This document shows, piece after piece, positions 6,974 through 12,677 of a stretch of 12,677 nucleotides of DNA. This DNA comes from CAYYOS01 sp964473355. Lineage in GTDB: Bacteria > Pseudomonadota > Gammaproteobacteria > Burkholderiales > REEB80. How positions within the stretch are numbered: the stretch's first letter is position 1; every line of letters starts with the position of its first letter. The notes beneath the pieces were generated by a model. It saw only the letters and a list, made by a program, of their open reading frames with translations, searched no databases and was not told the origin of the DNA. The stretch lies in assembly GCA_964473355.1 (NCBI GenBank), contig CAYYOS010000071.1, forward strand, positions 1 to 12,677. Reading direction: 5' to 3'. Both the position numbers and the translations under genes were made by a program.

Positions 6974-9487
6974 TTGAAGTTTTCCTTGCCCCCTCTTGTA
7001 CTTTCGCTATGGCAAAACGCGCGTTTCCGCGTAAGCAATTATTTCGCGACGCTTAAGGACCCTGCGACGCCATTAAAAAAGCGGGTTAAATATGCCGCCG
7101 CCGGTTTGGCAGCCGTGATTTTTACGCCGATGGCACTATTGCTGATATATGCGCTGATCTTATTACCTTTTACGCCCTCTATTTCCGATTTACGCAAGGC
7201 CAAATTGGAACAACCGGCAGTTGTCATTTCCGCGGATGGCAAAGAAATAGCGCGTTATCTGCGCCTGAATCGTGAATGGGTCACCTTAGAAAAAATTTCA
7301 CCGCACGTAATTAATGCGCTACTTGCGACTGAAGACCATCGCTTTTATGGTCACCACGGTATTGATTATCGGCGCACTGCGGCGGCAGTTCTCCATACCT
7401 TAAGGGGAGATACGCAAGGGGGTTCCACCATCACCCAGCAACTGGCGCGGAATTTGTATCCGGAGAAAATCGGCAGAGGGCGGTCGGTGACCAGAAAACT
7501 TAAAGAAATGATTACGGCGAGAAAAATCGAACTCGCGTACACCAAGCGCGAGATCCTAGAAACCTACCTTAACACCGTACCTTTCCTCTATAACGCATTT
7601 GGTATTGAAATGGCTGCGCGTACGTATTTTGATAAGCGTGCCTCTGCCCTAGATGTGTCCGAAGCAGCAACACTAGTGGGCATGTTAAAGGGCACCAGCT
7701 ATTACAATCCCGTGCTGAATCCGGAGCGTGCGCGGGATCGGCGCGACATAGTGTTGGCGCAGATGCATAAACATCGTCACCTAACAGATAATAGATATGC
7801 CGCCATTAAATCACGCGGGTTGCGCGTAGATTTTGAGCGCCAGCCTACTATCAAAAGCTTGGCGCCGCACTTTACCGAGCATTTGCGCAAGTGGCTGATT
7901 GAATGGGCCGATCAAAATGATTACAACATCTATTCCGACGGTTTGATCATCCATACCACGCTCGATTGGGATTTGCAGCGGGCTGCGCAAACTGCTGTGT
8001 CTAGACAGGCGCAAGCGCTACAAACTGTTGCTGACGTTGAATGGGGCAATTCATACGCCGGGCTAATATCCTCGCAAGCCTCTGAGTACGCTTATCGCAG
8101 GCAGTCGGTGGATCCTTTCCGATATTTTTGGGATACGCATTCCACGCTGGTCATCGAATTCATAAAACAAACTTCACAATTTCGTAACGCAGTGCAGGCC
8201 GGCGAGGCGGAGGAAGAGGTTTTAAAAAGACTGCGCGCCGACACTAAATTTATGCGTGCGTTGCGCCAAATTAAAACTCGACTGGAAGTCGGCTTTGTGG
8301 CGCTGGATCCGCATACTGCAGCGATTCGAGCATGGGTGGGCAGCCGCGATTATGAAAAGGACGCATACGATCATGTGGCGCGCGCCCAACGTCAGCCGGG
8401 ATCGACGTTTAAACCTTTTGTGTATGGCGCTGCCCTAAAAAATGGCTTTAGCCCGGAAGACACTTTCCCCGATGTGCCCGTGGAGATGGCAATGGGCGGG
8501 GGGGAGGTGTGGCGTTTGGGCGAAGGCGAAGCATTAAGCGGCTTGGAGGTGACCTTAGCCGAAGGTTTGGCGTATTCCAAAAATAACATCACCGCGCAGC
8601 TTCTGCAAAAGGTTGGCGTAGGCCGGGTGGCCGATTTCGCGCGCGACTTGGGCGTGAACCGCAGTAAGCTCGATGAAGTACCATCCTTGGCCTTAGGCAC
8701 AAGCCCGGTCACGCTTTTAGAAATGGTCTCCGCATATGGCACCATAGCGAATGGCGGGGTTTTCAAAACCCCGCTTTTTATTACCCGCATAACGGATCGT
8801 AGCGGTAAAGTGATCGCAAATTTTGAGCCAAAAACTAACGATGTGTTGCCTGAAAAAATCGCACTACGTTTATTGGATATGATGCGCGGCGTAGTAGATG
8901 TCGGCACCGGGCGGGGCGTTCGCGATATGTTTGGCATTCGAGCCGATGTCGCCGGCAAAACGGGCACAACACAGAACAATGCCGATGGCTGGTTTATCTT
9001 AATGCACCCGGAATTGGTGGCGGGTGCCTGGGTTGGCTTTAACGATCCCAACATTGCTTTTCGTAGTAACTACTGGGGGCAAGGGGCGCATAATGCGCTC
9101 TACGTGGTCGGCGACTTTTATCGCCAGCTTTTTCGTAAGTACCCGCAAATGCAAGCGCGCTTCCCCCCTCCGGAGCGCTATGAAGAAGGGACGATTGCAG
9201 CCTGGGTGCATGGCCTAGAGGAACGTTGGCTAGGGGCTCAACGTAGTACCGGCGGGTTTGGCCGCGACAGCGCGCGGCAAACTTTCGCGCAGAAAGATGA
9301 GCAGCCACTGGCACCTTCGGTTAAGCGCGTTGAAAATTGGCTCAGAGATCTTTTCAGTTTCGACGAGGCGCCCCTGCCGCCGGCCGTGGAGGAAGCGGCG
9401 CCGCCGCCAGTGCGCGAGCCACAACGTAAGGCGCCGCCCCGGCGCCGATCCGATTGGGAAGATCCAGACAACTGGTATATGAAGTAG
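6974..9487 (+). CDS. Class A penicillin-binding protein (PBP1A-type transglycosylase/transpeptidase)
   Basis: An 837-residue bifunctional peptidoglycan synthase anchored in the inner membrane. One membrane segment lies at about 42-66, after a basic cytoplasmic tail. The GT51 transglycosylase domain has catalytic Glu120 in EDHRFYGHHG, then QGGSTITQQLARN (148-160) and RKIELAYTKREILETYLN (183-200). The transpeptidase domain has S477-T-F-K480, S535-K-N537 and K662-T-G664, so all three active-site motifs are present. About 95 residues between DWDLQRAAQTAV and VGFVALDP form an insert longer than in a minimal PBP. The C-terminus is Pro- and Arg-rich. No ATG occurs before the membrane segment: the start is probably TTG 6974, 10 bases after the methyltransferase stop, or TTG 6986. 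No Shine-Dalgarno sequence is seen, so translation may be coupled to the upstream gene. It elongates and cross-links glycan strands in the periplasm. Confidence 0.93.
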   Translation: MKFSLPPLVLSLWQNARFRVSNYFATLKDPATPLKKRVKYAAAGLAAVIFTPMALLLIYALILLPFTPSISDLRKAKLEQPAVVISADGKEIARYLRLNREWVTLEKISPHVINALLATEDHRFYGHHGIDYRRTAAAVLHTLRGDTQGGSTITQQLARNLYPEKIGRGRSVTRKLKEMITARKIELAYTKREILETYLNTVPFLYNAFGIEMAARTYFDKRASALDVSEAATLVGMLKGTSYYNPVLNPERARDRRDIVLAQMHKHRHLTDNRYAAIKSRGLRVDFERQPTIKSLAPHFTEHLRKWLIEWADQNDYNIYSDGLIIHTTLDWDLQRAAQTAVSRQAQALQTVADVEWGNSYAGLISSQASEYAYRRQSVDPFRYFWDTHSTLVIEFIKQTSQFRNAVQAGEAEEEVLKRLRADTKFMRALRQIKTRLEVGFVALDPHTAAIRAWVGSRDYEKDAYDHVARAQRQPGSTFKPFVYGAALKNGFSPEDTFPDVPVEMAMGGGEVWRLGEGEALSGLEVTLAEGLAYSKNNITAQLLQKVGVGRVADFARDLGVNRSKLDEVPSLALGTSPVTLLEMVSAYGTIANGGVFKTPLFITRITDRSGKVIANFEPKTNDVLPEKIALRLLDMMRGVVDVGTGRGVRDMFGIRADVAGKTGTTQNNADGWFILMHPELVAGAWVGFNDPNIAFRSNYWGQGAHNALYVVGDFYRQLFRKYPQMQARFPPPERYEEGTIAAWVHGLEERWLGAQRSTGGFGRDSARQTFAQKDEQPLAPSVKRVENWLRDLFSFDEAPLPPAVEEAAPPPVREPQRKAPPRRRSDWEDPDNWYMK

Positions 9488-9610
9488 CCACGAACCCCCC
9501 GCCATTGGAGCCTAAACCGTAGGTAAGAAAAACTTTCCGGGCAGCCCTAGGTCTATTAAACGATAACCTATTAATTCTCTCCTTTTCAAACACCCTGCAC
9601 GGAGGTTTCA

Positions 9611-10102
9611 ATGCTTAAGCGATTATTATTAGTGAGTACCTTGACCACGCTTTTAACAACGACCAGCCTTACATTGGCGGATGATGACGGGGAGGGTGGA
9701 GCTCGCGCCATACTAGGCTCATCACCTTTCGCGCATTTAAATTATGGCGTGAATGTTGTTAAGGGACGAGCCGAACTCACCCCCCGTAACAATGGCGCCA
9801 ACACTCAGGTTGTGGCGAGCTTGCGGGGCCTAAAACCGGGCAGCGCGCATATTGGACATATTCACGGCGGTACATGTGCTGCTTTACAGCAAGGAACGAT
9901 CTTGCATAACTTAGAGCCTATTGTTGCAAATTCAGAAGGGCGCGGGAAAAGCAAAACTATTATTCCCGAAAGCATGGATGGGTTAATCGATTGCGAATGG
10001 TGGGTGGCCTTTCATGAGGCGGCCGTTAACAGCACGCCGCAATCACCCGCGATCGCGGTGGGGCCAGTCATCACTAAAGGACAAAATTCCGGCAGAGACT
10101 AA
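9611..10102 (+). CDS. Exported CHRD/superoxide dismutase-like small protein
   Basis: A 163-residue protein with a clear signal peptide (basic start, hydrophobic core, likely cleavage after TLA at residue 23) and a GGAGG ribosome binding site five bases before the ATG. The mature part starts with an acidic DDDGEGG stretch. The segment GLKPGSAHIGHIHGGTC (73-89) resembles the His-rich strand and loop shared by CHRD domains and Cu/Zn superoxide dismutase-like proteins, where the histidines (80, 83, 85) can bind metal. Cys89 and Cys128 could form a disulfide, as in SOD-like folds, and WWVAFHEA (130-137) follows the second Cys. It is shorter than typical Cu/Zn SOD and I cannot identify the full set of SOD metal ligands, so enzyme activity should not be assumed. 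It has its own leader and is followed by a terminator-like hairpin, suggesting a single-gene transcript. Confidence 0.72.
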   Translation: MLKRLLLVSTLTTLLTTTSLTLADDDGEGGARAILGSSPFAHLNYGVNVVKGRAELTPRNNGANTQVVASLRGLKPGSAHIGHIHGGTCAALQQGTILHNLEPIVANSEGRGKSKTIIPESMDGLIDCEWWVAFHEAAVNSTPQSPAIAVGPVITKGQNSGRD

Positions 10103-10137
10103 GCACGCTGAAAAGCTGTTTCCGCGAGCTTTCGCCC

Positions 10138-10166
10138 GGATACATGCGCGGGGATCGCATGTATCC
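10138..10166 (+). terminator. Perfect 11-bp stem hairpin, probable terminator of the CHRD/SOD-like gene
   Basis: GGATACATGCG (10138-10148) and CGCATGTATCC (10156-10166) are perfect inverted repeats around a 7-base loop. The hairpin lies 35 bases after the stop of the exported protein gene and is followed by ATTTTCC, a short and imperfect T-run. It could act as a rho-independent terminator or as an mRNA 3' stabiliser. Confidence 0.55.
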
Positions 10167-10280
10167 ATTTTCCATTGGGCCAACTCCGATTGTTTGTGTG
10201 GAACAGATAGTGTATTGTTTTGATGTCAGTACCGCATTTACCCGGCCAACCTATTTCTACCTCTTCTTAAGGAGCAATTA

Positions 10281-10394
10281 ATGAGTAAAGGCATGGATAG
10301 TAAAAAACAAACCAAAAAAGAACCCGCTAAAACCATGAAGGAGAAGAAGGCCGCCAAAAAAGCCAAAAAAGAAACGAGAGGCGCGGTACGATAG
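10281..10394 (+). CDS. 37-residue lysine-rich microprotein
   Basis: A short frame opening at an ATG that has AAGGAG six bases upstream, an excellent ribosome binding site. The product has 37 residues, of which 13 are Lys and 2 Arg; the middle is built of Lys-Lys-Ala and Lys-Glu-Lys runs (for example EKKAAKKAKK). No hydrophobic segment or signal peptide is present, so it should be cytoplasmic and highly basic, suited to binding nucleic acid, ribosomes or polyphosphate; that is inference from composition only. I do not recognise a family. It stands alone between a terminator-like hairpin upstream and the TusE gene 139 bases downstream, with no strong promoter visible. The well-placed ribosome binding site and the sharply non-random composition argue that it is real, but a chance frame cannot be excluded. 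Confidence 0.6.
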   Translation: MSKGMDSKKQTKKEPAKTMKEKKAAKKAKKETRGAVR

Positions 10395-10533
10395 TCAAGC
10401 CAGCTAGCCGGGCCCGCTGACACAGGCCTAAAAATACTGTGCACTTCGCCTAGCGCGTGTAAAATAGGCTTTTATTCTGTAATCGCAGTAACGTGTAACC
10501 GAATGAATCAATTGAAAAACAGTGAGGTGTGAA

Positions 10534-10827
10534 ATGGAACTGCCCGAACGTGATGGTGATGGTTATCTCGCTGATATGAGTACTTGGACACCAGAGGTCG
10601 CACGTGCGATGGCGCAAGTCGATGGCTTTGAATTGAATGACGAGAAGTGGGAGCAAATTATCAAAGCTCGGGAATACTATGAGGAATTTAACGCTGTGCC
10701 CCTGATCCGAAAATTCGCACAATACATAGAACGCGATCACAAAGAACTGTTTAAGATTTGGATGACCGGTCCAATGAAACCCATAACCAAATATGGCGGG
10801 TTACCTAAACCAACCGGCTGCGTTTAA
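10534..10827 (+). CDS. tusE: TusE/DsrC-family sulfur carrier protein
   Basis: A 97-residue DsrC/TusE protein. TusE receives persulfide sulfur from TusBCD and passes it to MnmA during 2-thiouridine synthesis in tRNA; DsrC is the dissimilatory counterpart. The signature C-terminal arm is GGLPKPTGCV (88-97), with the sulfur-carrying Cys96 as penultimate residue. The second cysteine of true DsrC, eleven residues earlier, is replaced by Thr85, which places it with the single-cysteine TusE group. WTPEVARAMAQVDGFELNDEKWEQI (18-42) matches the family core. ATG 10534 has GAGG six bases upstream; an in-frame GTG at 10522 would overlap that site. No tusBCD or dsr genes are adjacent, so the pathway partner cannot be confirmed from this window. 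TAAAAT at 10460-10465 is a possible -10 element without a convincing -35. Confidence 0.9.
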   Translation: MELPERDGDGYLADMSTWTPEVARAMAQVDGFELNDEKWEQIIKAREYYEEFNAVPLIRKFAQYIERDHKELFKIWMTGPMKPITKYGGLPKPTGCV

Positions 10828-10863
10828 GGACAGAAATCAAAAGGCAAAAATAAAAAGGCGAGA

Positions 10864-11157
10864 TTAAGCCAAAATCCCCTGCTCACCCCTGGCAGAAAAT
10901 AGCGCCCGTTTTCTTTGTCTGCCCATTCGTTTTATTTCACACTCACGTTTACTTGCGTCCGCCCGTGACCCCGCGGCCTCCCAATAGACGAGCGTAACCG
11001 GCCGTCGCCCCCGGGTATATTTTGCCGCAAGTGTGGCGTGGTGATTGTGCTGGTGAACTCGATTCATTACGTCTTTGGTAATCCCCGTGTATAAGCTGCC
11101 ATCGGCGCAGCACACCATATACACATACCAAGCGTTGGGGGCATCAACTGTCTTCAT
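10864..11157 (-). CDS. GIY-YIG nuclease-superfamily protein (UPF0213/YhbQ-like)
   Basis: A 97-residue single-domain GIY-YIG protein on the minus strand. The strand pair WYVYMVCCADGSLYTGIT (10-27) carries the variant GIY and YIG tripeptides YVY and YTG, as in the YhbQ/UPF0213 group. Arg33 (MNRV) corresponds to the conserved catalytic arginine, AKYTRGRRPVTLVY (45-58) is the group's typical middle segment, and Glu73 or Glu74's neighbourhood in RECEIKRM (71-78) holds the conserved metal-binding glutamate. An in-frame stop lies 12 bases before the ATG, which fixes the start, though no clear ribosome binding site is seen. YhbQ-type proteins are reported DNA nucleases with a proposed repair role; the substrate here is unknown. 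It converges on the TusE gene, 36 bases apart, and diverges from the DUF1302 gene. Confidence 0.9.
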   Translation of the reverse strand: MKTVDAPNAWYVYMVCCADGSLYTGITKDVMNRVHQHNHHATLAAKYTRGRRPVTLVYWEAAGSRADASKRECEIKRMGRQRKRALFSARGEQGILA

Positions 11158-11195
11158 TAAGTAAGAATGTTAAGCGCTTCAGCATTGTTGTGCCT

Positions 11196-11212
11196 AATTT
11201 GCGATGCAAATT
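11196..11212. repeat. Small palindrome in the divergent intergenic region
   Basis: AATTTGC (11196-11202) and GCAAATT (11206-11212) form a perfect 7-base inverted repeat around GAT. It sits 27 bases upstream of the -35 of the DUF1302 promoter and between two divergent genes, where a regulator could bind. A T-run (11211-11216) overlaps the right arm, so a weak hairpin terminator is an alternative, although no + strand gene ends just before it. Confidence 0.35.
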
Positions 11213-11238
11213 TTTTGCTAAGCGGATGGCATTAAAAT

Positions 11239-11266
11239 TTGACACCGCGCCAAATGGTGCTATGCT
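11239..11266 (+). promoter_or_regulatory. Sigma70-type promoter of the DUF1302 gene
   Basis: A perfect -35 hexamer TTGACA (11239-11244) is followed after 16 bases by TATGCT (11261-11266), which is preceded by TG plus one base (11258-11260), an extended -10. The predicted start near 11273 gives a leader of about 40 bases with GGAG at 11301-11304 before the ATG at 11313. It is the best promoter match in the window. Confidence 0.65.
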
Positions 11267-11312
11267 TCGACAAGCACGCGCTAACTAACTTCGCTTAACG
11301 GGAGAGTTTGTT

Positions 11313-12677
11313 ATGACAGATAAACGTGGTCGTTCAAATTTGCGGCTCAATAAATGCGCATTAACTGCAGTACTGGCAATTTCCACATCAGTATTTGCCT
11401 TAGATTTTAAAAATGAATCGGGCGAGCTTACCGGGAATTTCGACACCAACATTTCTTATGGCGTAGGTATACGGGTGGAATCCCGTGACCCAACCCTGGT
11501 CGGAATTGCTAACGGGGGCCTAAATTCCTCGGTGAATGGCGACGACGGAAATTTGAATTACGATAAGAACGACGTTTTTTCATCCCTTTTTAAAGTTACG
11601 CACGAGCTTGATGCAATCTATCGAAATTATGGATTTTTTGGCCGCGTATACTATTTCTATGATTTCGAAAACGTAGATCGCGAAGGTTTGGGCCCCAAGG
11701 CCAAAGACCGCGTCGGCAGAGACTTCCGGTTTTTGGATGCTTACGTTAAAGGCACTTTCGATGTCGCCGGTAAAAGGCTCCAAGCTCGGGTCGGTAATCA
11801 GGTCGTGAGCTGGGGCGAAAGTACGTTTATCCCCAACGGTATAAATGTGATCAATCCCGTAGACCTGTCCAGATTAAGATCGCCGGGCGCGGAGATAAAA
11901 GAAGCCCTGCTACCCTCGCCAATGTTATGGGTATCGCAAGAGCTTACTAATCGCTTTAGCGTGGAAGGTTTTGTGCTTAATAAATTTAGGCACGTAAAAC
12001 TTGATCCGCGCGGCACATATTTTAGCAGCAATGATTTTATTTCCGATGATGGGGACACGCTTTATTTGGCAGGGCCCGATCAACACTTTCCCGCCGTCCC
12101 CCGTGCCAGTCAAAGCGTAAGCCGCGGCCCGGATCGTAAAGCCGGCGACAGCGGCGAATTTGGGTTAGCGCTGCGTATGCTTGCGCCCGAGTGGAATGAC
12201 ACCGAATTCGGACTTTACTTCATAAATTATCATAGCCGCACCCCATTTGCCTCGGCCACGCGGGGCGGCGTCACGGTGGCGGGCGTACCTTGCCCCTTTA
12301 ACGTTCCGGCCAACGGATGTACTACGGTGCCTGGCCGATACTTCGTCGAATATCCCGAGGATATTCGCTTATACGGATTAAGCTTTAGTACCGCTGGCCC
12401 CGCTGGCATCGCCCTGCAAGGGGAATATTCATACCGTCAAAATCAGCCCTTACAATTGGCTCCCGGTGAATTGGTGTTGGCCGCGCTGGGCTTAAGGAAT
12501 AGCATTACCGGCGGCTCAGCTGCTGCCGCAACTTTGCCCGTGGGGACAGATATCACCGGCTATCAACGTGTGCATATGCATCAGGCGCAGGTCACGGCAT
12601 CCAAAGTATTGCCCCCCATGTTGGGTGCCGACCAGATAGTGGTCCTCGGCGAAGTGGGGTATACCTATCTTGATCTA
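11313..12677 (+). CDS. DUF1302-family outer-membrane protein (C-terminus beyond the window)
   Basis: The first 455 codons of a gene that is still open at the last base. A signal peptide is present (basic start, hydrophobic core, cleavage after FA near residue 29). The mature protein begins with GELTGNFDTNISYGVGIR, followed by many alternating aromatic strands ending in Tyr/Phe, as in an outer-membrane beta barrel. RVGNQVVSWGESTFIPNGIN (about 150-169) and INPVDLSRLRSPGAE are the recognisable DUF1302 core. Known members are several hundred residues long, so about a quarter to a third is missing here. DUF1302 genes are usually followed by a DUF1329 gene, which should be looked for after the window end. 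The function is not established; export or uptake of hydrophobic compounds has been suggested for the pair. GGAG lies eight bases before the ATG. Confidence 0.88.
   Translation, partial: MTDKRGRSNLRLNKCALTAVLAISTSVFALDFKNESGELTGNFDTNISYGVGIRVESRDPTLVGIANGGLNSSVNGDDGNLNYDKNDVFSSLFKVTHELDAIYRNYGFFGRVYYFYDFENVDREGLGPKAKDRVGRDFRFLDAYVKGTFDVAGKRLQARVGNQVVSWGESTFIPNGINVINPVDLSRLRSPGAEIKEALLPSPMLWVSQELTNRFSVEGFVLNKFRHVKLDPRGTYFSSNDFISDDGDTLYLAGPDQHFPAVPRASQSVSRGPDRKAGDSGEFGLALRMLAPEWNDTEFGLYFINYHSRTPFASATRGGVTVAGVPCPFNVPANGCTTVPGRYFVEYPEDIRLYGLSFSTAGPAGIALQGEYSYRQNQPLQLAPGELVLAALGLRNSITGGSAAAATLPVGTDITGYQRVHMHQAQVTASKVLPPMLGADQIVVLGEVGYTYLDL

Noticed and set aside
8392..9054. A 220-codon open frame on the minus strand
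   Set aside because: It is antisense to the transpeptidase domain of the PBP, whose catalytic motifs are intact in the + frame; the minus product is low-complexity Ser/Pro/Thr/Lys sequence with no family resemblance.
10190..10218. TTGTTT and TATTGT 17 bases apart as a promoter for the lysine-rich gene
   Set aside because: The spacing is good, but the hexamers match consensus at only three and four positions in AT-rich DNA, which is expected by chance.
10448..10476. GCCTA ... TAGGC inverted repeat followed by TTTTATT as a terminator for the lysine-rich gene
   Set aside because: The stem is only 5 bases with a 12-base loop, too weak to call, and it overlaps a possible -10 element for the TusE gene.
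10522..10533. GTG 10522 as the start of the TusE gene
   Set aside because: It would place the start inside the GAGG ribosome binding site of the ATG at 10534 and extend the protein beyond the usual family N-terminus.

Overview
The window looks like chromosomal DNA of a Gram-negative Pseudomonadota bacterium, most likely a gammaproteobacterium with a betaproteobacterium as the alternative. The basis is the gene families present (exosortase A-associated hydrolases, TusE/DsrC, a YhbQ-like GIY-YIG protein, a DUF1302 outer-membrane protein, an HI0933/YhiN flavoprotein, a class A PBP) and the signal peptides. By eye the base composition is about half GC. I see no tRNA, rRNA, CRISPR array or insertion sequence. 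Nearly all genes are on the + strand.

Region 1 (1-3918) is a tightly packed operon: a GNAT-like acyltransferase, an acyl carrier protein, two alpha/beta hydrolases and a GT4 glycosyltransferase. The hydrolases carry the family signatures of exosortase A system-associated hydrolase 2 (TIGR03101) and hydrolase 1 (TIGR03100). The last four genes overlap by 4 to 7 bases. This is the accessory, acyl-carrier part of an exosortase/PEP-CTERM/exopolysaccharide locus. No exosortase or PEP-CTERM substrate lies in the window, so the core is presumably upstream of base 1. Both hydrolases lack the usual nucleophile serine: one has Arg, the other Cys with a plausible Asp and His.

Region 2 (3980-5901) holds two housekeeping genes, a YhiN/HI0933 flavoprotein and folE (GTP cyclohydrolase I).

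Region 3 (5902-6249) has no intact gene. It contains what reads as the decayed remains of a HigB-HigA toxin-antitoxin pair: a recognisable HigA N-terminus behind a good ribosome binding site, and just before it a HigB-like C-terminus.

Region 4 (6250-9487) is an exported SAM-methyltransferase-fold protein followed 10 bases later by a class A penicillin-binding protein with all catalytic motifs. The pair probably acts at the cell envelope.

Region 5 (9611-11157) is a set of small genes: an exported His/Cys-containing CHRD/SOD-like protein followed by a terminator-like hairpin, a 37-residue lysine-rich microprotein, a TusE-type sulfur carrier, and, convergent with it, a YhbQ-like GIY-YIG protein.

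Region 6 (11158-12677) is a short divergent intergenic region with a good promoter and a small palindrome, then the first 455 codons of a DUF1302 outer-membrane protein that runs off the window.
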